38,021 nucleotides of DNA from SURF-58 sp041305085. Its GTDB lineage: Archaea > Nanobdellota > Nanobdellia > Woesearchaeales > UBA9642. The translations under genes were made by a program, and so were the position numbers. The stretch is from the NCBI GenBank assembly GCA_041305085.1, contig JBFYMA010000005.1:1-38021 (forward strand), read 5' to 3'. This document shows positions 30,002 through 37,890 of the stretch, piece by piece (position 1 is the stretch's first letter; each line of letters opens with the position of its first letter). Below the pieces are notes generated by a model. The model was not told the DNA's origin. It ran no database searches and saw only the letters and a program-made list of their open reading frames with translations.

Positions 30002-30580
30002 TTATCTCTCTAAGAACAGCAGGTGCTTTTCGCTTCCAGACAGCTCTTTCAGAATCCTTTTAACTATTGCTTTCTCAGGGTCAGGCATCAGGTTAACCCT
30101 TTTCTTGAGGTCTATGAAGTCCTTGAAAGGCTCTCCTTTTCTCTCCTCTATTATCTGCCACATGTGCTTTTTTCCGACGCCTGGCAGGAGCTCTATCATG
30201 TGCATCCTTGTGGTTAGGGGCATTGCCTTGTTGAAGAACTGGACGTATTTTTCAGGGTTTTTGTGGACTATGTCCTTTATTGCGTGCTCCAGTTCAGACC
30301 TTGCAGTGCCGGTAAGCCTTTCCAGGGCGAGCTTTCCATTTATGTGGTGGATCTTTTCCCTTTTGCCCTCTCCAATGTAGACTTCTTCGTAGGGGTTGAG
30401 AAATATATCCTTTTTTGGCACCAGTTCTAATAGGGAGAACTTTTCTTTGCCTATAGCCTGGACTATTGAAGTCTTTTTGTGGAACGGCCTGTTGTCGTCA
30501 GCATAGCCGTTGGGCAAAAAATCCAGCACTATAGCCCATTCTTCCCTAGTGCCTTGCCTATATTCTTTCTCTTCAGTCAT
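30002..30580 (-). CDS. DUF655 putative RNA-binding protein
   Basis: Conserved archaeal protein with an S1-like barrel followed by helix-hairpin-helix motifs. WAIVLDFLPNGYADDNRPFH, LLELVPKK and the C-terminal MIELLPGVGKKHMWQIIEER are characteristic. Family members sit beside eL21 and Rpo4 in many archaea, exactly as here, and are presumed to act in RNA processing or translation. It has its own TATA (minus strand, about 30634-30644) and a GGGGG-containing leader, and it leads the operon with HIT. Confidence 0.92.
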   Translation of the reverse strand: MTEEKEYRQGTREEWAIVLDFLPNGYADDNRPFHKKTSIVQAIGKEKFSLLELVPKKDIFLNPYEEVYIGEGKREKIHHINGKLALERLTGTARSELEHAIKDIVHKNPEKYVQFFNKAMPLTTRMHMIELLPGVGKKHMWQIIEERKGEPFKDFIDLKKRVNLMPDPEKAIVKRILKELSGSEKHLLFLER

Positions 30581-30633
30581 CTAGCCCCCAATCTATCCAA
30601 ATCAGATATTTTTATTCCTGTGTTGCTTATCAG

Positions 30634-30644
30634 ATATATAAACT
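30634..30644 (-). promoter_or_regulatory. TATA box of the DUF655-HIT operon
   Basis: Minus-strand GTTTATATATC sits about 58 bases before the DUF655 ATG, giving a leader of about 32 bases ending in GGGGGCTAG. The 138-base gap behind rpo4 shows no other gene. Confidence 0.55.
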
Positions 30645-30718
30645 TTTCGAAGAAAACACTGCTGTTGCATGGCTTTTTCAGAAAAAACAGGAAAGTTAAG
30701 AGAACAGATCAAAATAAC

Positions 30719-31078
30719 TTACTTCTTTTTTTCAGGGAGAAAATCGTCGATGACTTTTGCAATCTTTTTCACGTTTTCATTGGTGATTGTCAATGGATAG
30801 CCTGACAGCACCATTTTTATCTCGTCATCGTTCCTTGGAATGATGTCTATAAGCTTGTCTATGTACTCTTTCTTGAACCTTGGGATGTTCAGCTTGTTTA
30901 TTTTTTCAAAAAGGTCTTTTGCCTCTTTTTCCTTCAGAAGGTGGAAGTTGTCAAGATACTCCTCTGTTTTGCCAGCCCTGAAGCTAAGCTCAGTATCCCT
31001 TTTCTTTATATTTTTAAGCTCTTCCTTCAGCTCAGACATTGTTATTGATTCTTCTTCCAAAACCTGGGGCTTTACCAT
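30719..31078 (-). CDS. rpo4: DNA-directed RNA polymerase subunit Rpo4 (RpoF)
   Basis: Stalk subunit that pairs with Rpo7. Helical with the family landmarks EESITMSELKEELKNIKKRD, LLKEKEAKDLFEKINKLNI, then IPRNDDEIKMVLSGYPLTI and the closing VKKIAKVIDDFL. The 119-residue length is normal. It follows eL21 by two bases (eL21-Rpo4-DUF655 is a classical archaeal neighbourhood). Confidence 0.94.
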   Translation of the reverse strand: MVKPQVLEEESITMSELKEELKNIKKRDTELSFRAGKTEEYLDNFHLLKEKEAKDLFEKINKLNIPRFKKEYIDKLIDIIPRNDDEIKMVLSGYPLTITNENVKKIAKVIDDFLPEKKK

Positions 31079-31080
31079 TT

Positions 31081-31374
31081 TTATGCCACCTTTTTCAAAT
31101 GAACCGGATGCACTATGAGTTTTCTTTGGGCGTTCATATGCTTTATCATGATTTCATAGCAGCTGCCTTTTTTTCCAACAACCTTTCCACATGCACCGTG
31201 AAACCTTAAGTTATACATGCCCTTTTGATAGGTCGGGTCAGCCTTCAGGTAAACCTTGTCATTCATATTGAACTCCTGCAGAACTCCCTGTATGCTGATC
31301 TTTCCTTTCAGGTCTCTTGGCTTGCTCATCTTGTGCCTGGACTTTCTCCTGAAGCCGCCGATTCTTGTAGTCAT
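31081..31374 (-). CDS. rpl21e: Large ribosomal subunit protein eL21
   Basis: Ribosomal protein with an SH3-like barrel. GGFRRKSRHKMSKPRDLKGK, VYLKADPTYQKGM, RFHGACGKVVGKKGSCYEI and the C-terminal KLIVHPVHLKKV are diagnostic. The ATG at 31374 is chosen over an upstream TTG because CTTTATAAAG (31396-31405) is centred 26 bases before it, giving a leaderless message. Length 97 residues. Confidence 0.95.
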   Translation of the reverse strand: MTTRIGGFRRKSRHKMSKPRDLKGKISIQGVLQEFNMNDKVYLKADPTYQKGMYNLRFHGACGKVVGKKGSCYEIMIKHMNAQRKLIVHPVHLKKVA

Positions 31375-31395
31375 GCCCAAAAGGAAAAGGCAACT

Positions 31396-31405
31396 CTTTA
31401 TAAAG
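31396..31405 (-). promoter_or_regulatory. TATA box of eL21-rpo4
   Basis: Palindromic CTTTATAAAG centred 26 bases before the eL21 ATG, the same element found before eL15. It supports a leaderless start. Confidence 0.6.
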
Positions 31406-31431
31406 ATTTCTTTTTAAATGAATGCAAAAAA

Positions 31432-32343
31432 TTATGACCCTTCGTTTGGAAACTGTCCTTTCGCAACCAAGTTTAGCGATGTTATATGTGCAGTGGTTGT
31501 GAGCACAAATGCAACCGCTTCTCCAACACTGATTGGCGGCGCAAGGGTTATTTGCCTGTGCCACAATCCGTTATACTCATCAGAGATTTGTTGAATAGCT
31601 TCTTTAACAGCAAAACCATCGTACATTCCTGTGTCTATTGCACCTGGCCTAACATCTGTTACAAAAACACGTTTCTTGTACAATCCAAGCATTGCAGAAT
31701 TTGTGTATCTGCTTATTGCTCCTTTTGCGGCGCAGTGTGTTCCTCCAAAACTATATCCTCTTATTGCACTCATTGAGCTGATAACAGCAATTCTGGATTC
31801 TTTTTGGAATTTGAAAATTGGAAGTATTTCTTTCATCATTAAATGTGTTGATCTTAGTACAATTTGCGATTCTTTTTCTAGCAACTCTATAGGTATATCT
31901 TCAAGAGGCAAGTAAGGATTTTCATCCTTTAGAACATAGCTTCCTGCACCCAGACCAACTGATTGAACCCAGTACAAGTCCTGGTCTTTGGGAAGCTTTT
32001 GGATAAATTCTCTTACTTTATATTCATCCAAAAGGTCTAATGAGGAATATTCTATAATTTCTTTTCCCACTTTTTTTTCAAACTCTCTTTTTATGTTTTG
32101 CAGCTTGCTTTCTGATGCTGAAACCATGTGGACTTTTGCACTTTTTTTTGCAAGCACTCCTGCAATTGCAGTTCCAATATTTACTTTCATTTTTTGTCCA
32201 TCGACTGTTATATAGTCTGCGCTATTTTCTCCTGTTACAATATCAAAAAAAGTTGTTCTTGCTGGTTTGTACCCGCAGCCTGTGATAATAACTCTTTTTC
32301 CTTCTAGTTCAGACGAGTTTGCTATTTTGTCAAGCCTTTCCAC
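31432..32343 (-). CDS. Atypical short-chain dehydrogenase/reductase (SDR)
   Basis: Rossmann-fold oxidoreductase family. The Thr-Gly of the nucleotide motif (VIITGCGY) is separated from the rest (NIGTAIAGVLA) by an insertion of about 30 residues. The SSMSAIRG segment keeps the catalytic Ser. The catalytic Tyr of YxxxK is replaced by His (GTHCAAKGAIS), while Lys remains. RPGAIDTGMYDGF is the usual post-motif loop. A second start 9 bases earlier (GTG) overlaps the ribosome-binding site; GTG 32343 with GAGGTG six bases upstream is preferred. The operator shared with the upstream regulator suggests regulated expression. Substrate unknown; activity itself is uncertain. Confidence 0.8.
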   Translation of the reverse strand: MERLDKIANSSELEGKRVIITGCGYKPARTTFFDIVTGENSADYITVDGQKMKVNIGTAIAGVLAKKSAKVHMVSASESKLQNIKREFEKKVGKEIIEYSSLDLLDEYKVREFIQKLPKDQDLYWVQSVGLGAGSYVLKDENPYLPLEDIPIELLEKESQIVLRSTHLMMKEILPIFKFQKESRIAVISSMSAIRGYSFGGTHCAAKGAISRYTNSAMLGLYKKRVFVTDVRPGAIDTGMYDGFAVKEAIQQISDEYNGLWHRQITLAPPISVGEAVAFVLTTTAHITSLNLVAKGQFPNEGS

Positions 32344-32390
32344 GATTTTCACCTCGCAATATTTTTACTTCAAAGTAGTGACGTTCTTGT

Positions 32391-32419
32391 ATAATTATTT
32401 TTACCCGGCAATTATCGGT
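32391..32419 (-). promoter_or_regulatory. SDR promoter with upstream operator copy
   Basis: CCCGGCAATTATCGGT (32404-32419) differs at two of 16 positions from the reverse complement of the operator at 33080-33095. It lies just upstream of the TATA-like AATTATAC (32391-32398) of the SDR gene and overlaps the end of the regulator gene. A site in front of TATA can serve an activator. Confidence 0.55.
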
Positions 32420-33077
32420 AATTATAGAAGTACTTGAGGACTTTTGCTTCCGCCCTGCTCAAATGCTCCTGAAACGTAGAATAGGAAATTCTGGCAATTT
32501 TTGCAAGTTCTGTCATGTTGATCCTTCGAGGATATTCATAATATCCCTCCCTGACCGCCAGGTCAAGGCACTGCCTCTGCTTCTCAGACAGCCCTGGAGA
32601 AACCGCCAGAGAAGAAACACTGGAAACCTTTTCCTGTTTCAAAGAAAAAAGCTTTCCATGATAATTCCTTTTTGCAGACATAACAAGCCTGTTCAGTTCT
32701 TTTCTGTCTATGCATCCAACCTCCCAGTACTCCCATCCGTCACTTGACGCGTGCACAGGCTTTACCAAAAGATACTGAGGATTGTAAAAAATGGATATTT
32801 CTTTCGCCTGTTCCCTTGATGATGGATGGGTTGTGTGCAGAAGCAAAAAATCCTTGTTTTTTTCCAGGCTCACAACCCTCTTGTCTTTTTTTATCTGGCT
32901 GATAAACTTGTTTTTGCCTGAAGAGCTCCCTATAATAATTCCTCCAAGCAAAAAATTTATTGTTTTTCCTTTCTTAAAATGTGTGTAGGGAAAAGCAAAA
33001 AAGTCAACATTAAATTTAGTGCATGCAGGGGAATAAATGTCATCATCATCCTTCAGCCTAAACTTTGCAACCCACAT
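32412..33077 (-). CDS. Bat-type helix-turn-helix transcription regulator (HTH_10)
   Basis: DNA-binding regulator of the bacterio-opsin activator family. The C-terminal 55 residues match HTH_10: LSEKQRQCLDLAVREGYYEY, PRRINMTELAKIARIS and STFQEHLSRAEAKVLKYF. The N-terminal 160 residues (FAFPYTHFKKGKTINFLLGG onward) form an unrecognised sensor-like domain with a His/Thr-rich loop, LLLHTTHPSSREQA. ATG 33077 is chosen: a TATA box lies 28 bases upstream and a palindrome fills the space between, whereas a longer start at 33146 would place the operator inside the coding region. It is likely autoregulated. Confidence 0.82.
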   Translation of the reverse strand: MWVAKFRLKDDDDIYSPACTKFNVDFFAFPYTHFKKGKTINFLLGGIIIGSSSGKNKFISQIKKDKRVVSLEKNKDFLLLHTTHPSSREQAKEISIFYNPQYLLVKPVHASSDGWEYWEVGCIDRKELNRLVMSAKRNYHGKLFSLKQEKVSSVSSLAVSPGLSEKQRQCLDLAVREGYYEYPRRINMTELAKIARISYSTFQEHLSRAEAKVLKYFYNYR

Positions 33078-33079
33078 AA

Positions 33080-33095
33080 CCCGATAATTACCGGG
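33080..33095 (-). promoter_or_regulatory. Palindromic operator at the Bat-type regulator promoter
   Basis: CCCGATAATTACCGGG (plus strand) is a 16-base near-perfect palindrome with only one mismatched pair. It lies between the TATA box (TTTTTATA on the minus strand, 33101-33108) and the leaderless ATG at 33077, overlapping the start site, as for autorepression. A second copy lies before the SDR gene. Confidence 0.65.
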
Positions 33096-33129
33096 CAAGT
33101 ATAAAAATGTTTTGGAAATATGGCTGGGA

Positions 33130-33140
33130 AAAAACTTTTT
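33130..33140 (+). promoter_or_regulatory. TATA box of the winged-helix regulator gene
   Basis: ACTTTTTAAAC sits about 30 bases before the ATG at 33166, giving a leaderless message. The 88-base gap separates it from the divergent Bat-type regulator. Confidence 0.45.
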
Positions 33141-33165
33141 AAACACGCTTTAATTAGCACAGGTT

Positions 33166-33567
33166 ATGCCGTTTACAAAAATAACAATAATAAAAAAATC
33201 AAAGCCAGACACGCGAACCCTTAACGAAGAGCTGCAGTGGTTTGGCCAGAGCCTTGGCCTGTTCGGTATAAGGGACAAGGACAAATCATGCTTCAGGATA
33301 TTTATAGTTCTCATAAAGCAGATGAGCCAGGAAAGCGGCCTTACAAGCGACGAGCTTTCACTCAGGCTAAACCTGACCAGGGCAACAGTGATACACCACC
33401 TCAACAGGCTTATGGATTCAGGAATTGTGGTGAGCCAGAGGGGCAGATACCAGCTGAGCGTTGGCAGCCTTGAAGAGCTGGTCCAGGCCATGAAGAAAAA
33501 TACAGAGTCATTCTTTGGAGATCTGGAAAGCGTGGCAAAGGTAATTGATGAAAGGATCAGGATGTGA
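33166..33567 (+). CDS. Winged-helix (MarR/ArsR-like) transcription regulator
   Basis: A 133-residue DNA-binding protein. A basic start leads to FIVLIKQMSQESGLTSDELS, then LNLTRATVIHHLNRLMDSGI and VVSQRGRYQLSVG, the helix-turn-helix plus wing of a MarR or ArsR protein. A C-terminal helix (LVQAMKKNTESFFGDLESVA) may dimerise. No metal-binding Cys cluster is present. It is divergent from the Bat-type regulator and followed by metK 72 bases later with a separate promoter. Confidence 0.85.
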   Translation: MPFTKITIIKKSKPDTRTLNEELQWFGQSLGLFGIRDKDKSCFRIFIVLIKQMSQESGLTSDELSLRLNLTRATVIHHLNRLMDSGIVVSQRGRYQLSVGSLEELVQAMKKNTESFFGDLESVAKVIDERIRM

Positions 33568-33586
33568 GCTTGGGTTTTTAGCAAAG

Positions 33587-33595
33587 CTTAAATAC
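33587..33595 (+). promoter_or_regulatory. TATA box of metK
   Basis: CTTAAATAC lies about 49 bases before the ATG and is followed by a leader holding TTGGAGGTGTG, a strong ribosome-binding site. Confidence 0.5.
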
Positions 33596-33639
33596 TATTA
33601 TAATACTTCTTTTTTTGTTCATGTTTGGAGGTGTGATTC

Positions 33640-34791
33640 ATGAAGCAGTTCATTACAAGCGAAAGCGTTACAGAAGGGCATCCTGACAAGATTTGCGACC
33701 AGATAAGCGATTCAATACTTGACGATATGCTGGGGCAGGACCCTGACAGCAGGGTTGCGGTTGAAACCCTTACTACAACTGGATTGGTTGTTGTTGCAGG
33801 AGAGGTATCAACAAAAGGATATTCTGATGTCCAGAAAATAGTGAGAAAAACGCTCAAAGAGATAGGTTATACAAATCCTGAGTTTGGAATAGACTGTGAG
33901 GATGCAGGTGTGCTTGTAAGCATCCATGACCAGAGCCCTGACATTGCGCTAGGAGTTGATGAAAAGTCAGAAAAAGAGCAGGGTGCAGGAGACCAGGGAA
34001 TGATGTATGGCTTTGCGACCAATGAAACACCTGAGCTGATGCCTTTGCCTATAATTCTTGCCCACAAGCTCACAAAAAGGCTTGCAGAAGCAAGGAAAAA
34101 AAAGGAGATCAAATTTATTGGCCCTGACGGCAAGAGCCAGGTGACCATAGAATATGATGACGGAAAGCCCAAGAGGGTTGAAGCGGTTGTAATATCGACA
34201 CAGCACACAGAGGATGTTTCTGAAGATAACCTCAGGAAAGAGGTGCTGGAAAAGGTCATAAAGCCTGTCTGCGGAAAGATGATTGATGACAAGACAAAGG
34301 TTTTTATTAATCCAACAGGTAAGTTCGTGATAGGCGGCCCTGAGGGGGACTCAGGGGTTACAGGAAGAAAAATAATAGTGGACACATATGGGGGAGTTGG
34401 CAGGCATGGAGGAGGAGCATTTTCCGGCAAAGACCCATCGAAAGTGGACAGGAGCGCTGCTTACATGGCAAGGTATGCTGCAAAAAACATTGTTGCATCA
34501 GGGCTGGCAGAAAAGTGCGAGATACAGGTGAGCTATGCAATAGGAGTTGCGCAGCCAACAAGCATTTTCGTTGATACATTTGGAACAGGAAAAATTTCTG
34601 ATGATAAAATTGTTGAGCTGGCAAAAAAGCACTTTGACTTCAGGCCAAAATCAATCATAGAAGGATTAAACCTTAAGCGACCAATCTACAAAAAGACTGC
34701 ATCCTACGGCCACTTTGGAAGAAACGACCCTGATTTCACTTGGGAAAAAACAGACAAGGCAGACGCCCTCAAAAAGGATGCAGGGCTTTGA
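33640..34791 (+). CDS. metK: S-adenosylmethionine synthetase, bacterial type (MetK)
   Basis: Makes S-adenosylmethionine from methionine and ATP. The bacterial/eukaryotic hallmarks are all present: FITSESVTEGHPDKICDQIS at the start, DCEDAGVLVSIHDQSPDIA, GAGDQGMMYGFA, KFVIGGPEGDSGVTGRKIIV and GGGAFSGKDPSKVDRSAAY. Length is 383 residues. Most archaea use a highly diverged archaeal synthetase instead, so this gene is likely a bacterial acquisition. Two SAM-dependent methyltransferase genes occur elsewhere in the window, but no operon link exists. Confidence 0.97.
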   Translation: MKQFITSESVTEGHPDKICDQISDSILDDMLGQDPDSRVAVETLTTTGLVVVAGEVSTKGYSDVQKIVRKTLKEIGYTNPEFGIDCEDAGVLVSIHDQSPDIALGVDEKSEKEQGAGDQGMMYGFATNETPELMPLPIILAHKLTKRLAEARKKKEIKFIGPDGKSQVTIEYDDGKPKRVEAVVISTQHTEDVSEDNLRKEVLEKVIKPVCGKMIDDKTKVFINPTGKFVIGGPEGDSGVTGRKIIVDTYGGVGRHGGGAFSGKDPSKVDRSAAYMARYAAKNIVASGLAEKCEIQVSYAIGVAQPTSIFVDTFGTGKISDDKIVELAKKHFDFRPKSIIEGLNLKRPIYKKTASYGHFGRNDPDFTWEKTDKADALKKDAGL

Positions 34792-34812
34792 GTTTTCTTT
34801 TTTTTTTGGAAT
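34792..34812 (+). terminator. U-rich terminator after metK
   Basis: Directly after the stop, a long T-run precedes the promoter of the archaellin-like gene (TATTTAAATA at about 34832-34841). Confidence 0.4.
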
Positions 34813-34886
34813 TTTGCTTTTCTGCGAAAATTATTTAAATAAGCTTTGATAATTCTTTTTATTGTAGAGTGTTTGGGGGATGATTT

Positions 34887-35528
34887 GTGGATAAAACTTC
34901 AGAATTAGGAATAGGCACTTTAATTATTTTTATCACTTTCATTATTATTGCTGCGCTTGCTGTTGTGGTTCTTACAGGCACAGGATCCCTGCTCACAAAC
35001 AAAGCACTGGAGACAGGAAAGCAGGCAGCCATAGAAGTTGCCTCATCTTTCCAGAACATCGAGATATATGCCACTGACGGAAGCTCTGGAGACAGCGTTG
35101 ACTACTTCTACAACTCCATAAAGCTCTCATCAGGCTCTGAGGCCATGAAGTTCACAAACAACTACATTCTTTTTACTGTAAGCCTTGACAACCAGAGCCT
35201 TGACTACACTTTTGACGGCAACACAACAACAGGAGCAAGCCTCATAAATTGCTCACTTGACCCAATAACTGATTCAACAGAGAGCTCTCTTTCCAACACA
35301 ACAAACCTGGCAAAGTTTGGCATAGAGTATGTGATGACTGGTTCCCACCACACTCAGGGATACCTTTCTGAAGGGGACATTGTGAAGGTATGCTTCAAGG
35401 CACCAAGAACCATTCAAAGAACAGAAGAAGTAAGGTTTACCTATCTTCCAAAAACAGGAAGCCCGCTTAGGATGAAGCTGACGATGCCCAGCATAATAAG
35501 CGAAAACAGGATTTACATTTATCCATAA
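34887..35528 (+). CDS. Archaellin-like or pilin-like filament protein
   Basis: Class III signal peptide protein. The start MDKTSELGIGTLIIFITFII follows the archaellin signature (GIGTLI after the cleavage site), then more hydrophobic residues to about position 31. TNKALETGKQAA is also typical of archaellins. The mature domain (about 180 residues) is beta-rich with Ser/Thr/Asn and three cysteines. The GTG start is preceded by TTGGGGGATGA. No archaellum assembly genes flank it, so the ATPase and TadC-like genes at the start of the window may assemble it; that is inference. Confidence 0.85.
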   Translation: MDKTSELGIGTLIIFITFIIIAALAVVVLTGTGSLLTNKALETGKQAAIEVASSFQNIEIYATDGSSGDSVDYFYNSIKLSSGSEAMKFTNNYILFTVSLDNQSLDYTFDGNTTTGASLINCSLDPITDSTESSLSNTTNLAKFGIEYVMTGSHHTQGYLSEGDIVKVCFKAPRTIQRTEEVRFTYLPKTGSPLRMKLTMPSIISENRIYIYP

Positions 35529-35578
35529 TTAGGAAAAAATGGAAAATGTAATAAACCTATTTTTGTTTCTGTACTTCT

Positions 35579-36256
35579 ATGGGAATTTCAGGGAAAATGC
35601 TCTTTTTTTCAGATAGGCTCAGAGGAAAAACCAGTTTCAGCCCTGGAGAGCTGGCCAAAATTGGGATAAGCTACAGGAAAAAATATATTGATACTGTCGA
35701 GGCAATATATGAATTGGGATATATGGCTCCGGATGAGGTGTGTGCGTTCAGGAATGCGCATAGCCAGTTTATCGAAGAAAATAGTGTTGAGCTGCGCGAA
35801 TCAGTCAGCAACTGCGGAGCATTCATTGTGAGCTCAAAGAATTATTTTGCAAAAAAATCCTTTTTTAGCCAAATTCGTAACAAAAATGATTCAGGAATAA
35901 GAACCTATCTGGACAAGCTGGAAGACTCTTTCAGAAAAACAAAATTAACAGAAGGATATAATTCTTTTTTGAAACTCGACTCACTGCTTAGGCCCAGGAT
36001 TGAGGCATCAGAAAGGTTTTATGAATTGCTGGCAGACTTTCTGGATAGCGCTCTTCATCATTTTATGGGCATTGCAAATCTTTTTACACAGTGCGAACTG
36101 ATAGAAGAAATAGGAAATGTTTCTCTTAGCCAAAATTTTCGCAAAAACCCACTTGTTACAGATGTCTATAATTTAGAATATTTAATCAACAATGGCGACC
36201 CTGATAAATTGTTTTCAGTTGTTTCCAGTTATGCAGTGAAAAATAGAAAAATATAG
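35579..36256 (+). CDS. Unknown helical protein (225 residues)
   Basis: Not recognised. Predominantly helical with patterns such as AKIGISYRKKYIDTVEAIYE, LEDSFRKTKLTEGYN and a stretch FYELLADFLDSALHHFMGIA. No membrane helix and no catalytic motif are evident. A TATA-like TAATAAAC lies about 30 bases before the ATG, so a leaderless message is possible. It is flanked by the archaellin-like gene and cbf5 on the same strand. Confidence 0.6.
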   Translation: MGISGKMLFFSDRLRGKTSFSPGELAKIGISYRKKYIDTVEAIYELGYMAPDEVCAFRNAHSQFIEENSVELRESVSNCGAFIVSSKNYFAKKSFFSQIRNKNDSGIRTYLDKLEDSFRKTKLTEGYNSFLKLDSLLRPRIEASERFYELLADFLDSALHHFMGIANLFTQCELIEEIGNVSLSQNFRKNPLVTDVYNLEYLINNGDPDKLFSVVSSYAVKNRKI

Positions 36257-36322
36257 TATGCTAACATTAACAACCAGTCCAAACCACAACATTTATTAAA
36301 ACACAGCTTCTCTCGGGAGTTT

Positions 36323-37315
36323 ATGGAAAATGATTATCTGCTTCCTTTTGAAAGGGAAAAAAGAAAGGCTTTTACAAAAAAAAAGGCAGAGACCAGCCCA
36401 AAATTTGGCAAAGTTCCTGAAGAAAGAAGTGCAGAAGAGTTGCTGGAGTCAGGAATAGTTGTTATAGACAAGCCATCTGGCCCAACTTCCCACCAGGTAA
36501 GCGCATATGTAAAGCAGATCCTGAGCCAGACCAAGACAGGCCATTCCGGAACACTTGATCCGAAAGTTACAGGAGTGCTGCCCATAGCAATTGGCAGGGG
36601 CACAAGGGTCGTTGAATCATTATTAAGCGCAGGCAAAGAATACGTTGCGCTGATGCACTTTCACAAAGCTGTTGAAGAAAAAAAAATCCTTGAGGCCTTT
36701 GCATCGTTTGTCGGAAGAATAAAGCAGCTTCCTCCAGTAAAAAGCGCTGTCAAGAGGCAGGAGAGATGGAGAAAGATATATTATATAGAAATTCTTTCAA
36801 TCAAAGGCCAGGATGTGCTTTTCAGGGTTGGCTGCCAGGCAGGAACATATATAAGAAAGCTTATCCACGATATCGGCCAAAGCATAGGCATAGGCGCCCA
36901 CATGGCTGAGCTCAGAAGGACAAAGGCAGGCCCTTTCAGCGAAAAGAATATTTGCACTCTTCAGGAACTGAAAGATGCTATATTTTTTTTCAAGAACAGG
37001 CAAAACCAGGAATTGCTGAAAAAATTTTTGCTCCCCATAGAAAAGGGAGTTGAGCACCTTTCAAAAATCTGGGTTTTTGACACCACTGTCAACACAGTAT
37101 GCCACGGGGCAAGCCTCAAGGTTCCGGGAATTTCAATGTTTGAAAGCTTTGATGTAGGTGAAACAGTTGCGGTTATGACACTGAAAAACGAGCTCATAGC
37201 AACAGGGGAAACGCGCATGAACTCAAAAGAAGTCATTAAAACAGATAAGGGAATAGTGTTAAAGCTCTCCCAGGTGTTCATGAAGCCGGAAACATATCCT
37301 AAGCTTGACAAGTAA
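36323..37315 (+). CDS. cbf5: RNA-guided pseudouridine synthase Cbf5 (TruB family)
   Basis: Catalytic subunit of archaeal H/ACA RNPs that also modifies tRNA. VVIDKPSGPTSHQVSAYVK, the catalytic Asp in TGHSGTLDPKVTGVLP, PPVKSAVKRQERWRKIYYIE and RVGCQAGTYIRKLIHDIG are diagnostic. The C-terminal 90 residues form the PUA domain (IWVFDTTVNTVCHGASLKVP). An extra basic N-terminus (about 35 residues) precedes the core. Length is 330. ATG is preceded by CTCGGGAG. The convergent PIN gene follows 19 bases beyond. Confidence 0.95.
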   Translation: MENDYLLPFEREKRKAFTKKKAETSPKFGKVPEERSAEELLESGIVVIDKPSGPTSHQVSAYVKQILSQTKTGHSGTLDPKVTGVLPIAIGRGTRVVESLLSAGKEYVALMHFHKAVEEKKILEAFASFVGRIKQLPPVKSAVKRQERWRKIYYIEILSIKGQDVLFRVGCQAGTYIRKLIHDIGQSIGIGAHMAELRRTKAGPFSEKNICTLQELKDAIFFFKNRQNQELLKKFLLPIEKGVEHLSKIWVFDTTVNTVCHGASLKVPGISMFESFDVGETVAVMTLKNELIATGETRMNSKEVIKTDKGIVLKLSQVFMKPETYPKLDK

Positions 37316-37334
37316 TTCCACCAGGTAAAACCTA

Positions 37335-37844
37335 TTAGTCAGCCTCTTTGAACTCCTTGAAGACCTTGATGTTGTACTTGTTCAAAAAATTTTCAAGCGT
37401 TGATGTGAATAAATGGTGCTTATCCTTTGTGAGAATAGTTCCTTTGGTAAGGATTGCTGCTGCCACAAGAACTGCATCGCTGGGGTCATGGACATGCCTC
37501 AGGAGTTCGCTGTCAACGCTCTCAACAAAAGCCCTTTCATGAAGTTGATTTCCTGGAGAAACACTTATTTCCAACAAAGAAATGTTTGCTGTTTTCAGGT
37601 ACTTCCTTATGTGCTCTTTTGCCTTTTCGCCAATCCTGTGGATGTTATGAACCAGCTCTTCTGCATTGAAGCTTGTAAGAAAAACATTGTGGCTGCTGCA
37701 GAACTTTTCAAGCTTTTTCTGCTTTTCCTTTTCAAAAACATCTATCAAAAAGCAGGTGTCAAGAAATACTGGTCTGTCTGACTTGCTGCTGTTCTGGAAA
37801 TCCTTGAGAAAAACAGTGTTCATATTCTGGAGTGCTTCTTTCAT
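37335..37844 (-). CDS. PIN-domain endoribonuclease (VapC-like)
   Basis: Metal-dependent RNase fold. The catalytic acids are all visible: Asp in VFLDTCFLID (about 28), Glu in FNAEELVHNI, Asp in HDPSDAVLVAAAIL and ILTKDKHH. The 169-residue length is a little longer than typical VapC toxins and begins with about 25 extra residues. No antitoxin-like gene lies adjacent, so it may be a housekeeping PIN protein rather than a toxin. ATG 37844 lies about 25 bases downstream of a palindromic ATTTAAAT. Confidence 0.85.
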   Translation of the reverse strand: MKEALQNMNTVFLKDFQNSSKSDRPVFLDTCFLIDVFEKEKQKKLEKFCSSHNVFLTSFNAEELVHNIHRIGEKAKEHIRKYLKTANISLLEISVSPGNQLHERAFVESVDSELLRHVHDPSDAVLVAAAILTKGTILTKDKHHLFTSTLENFLNKYNIKVFKEFKEAD

Positions 37845-37865
37845 GAGAATTTTCTTTGTTAGGTT

Positions 37866-37873
37866 TTATTTAA
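37866..37873. promoter_or_regulatory. Palindromic TATA element between PIN gene and window-end RNA candidate
   Basis: TATTTAAAT-type palindrome centred about 26 bases both from the PIN ATG (minus strand) and from the GC-rich stretch starting near 37892-37897 (plus strand). It could drive both directions. Confidence 0.4.
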
Positions 37874-37890
37874 ATCTATTGGAACACTAG

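Noticed and set aside
33078..33146. Longer start for the Bat-type regulator at 33146
   Set aside because: It would translate through the TATA box and palindrome and add residues without family support; ATG 33077 is positioned for a leaderless message.
37335..37844. PIN gene as a VapBC toxin-antitoxin pair
   Set aside because: No antitoxin-like gene lies next to it on the same strand within the window, so the toxin reading is unsupported.
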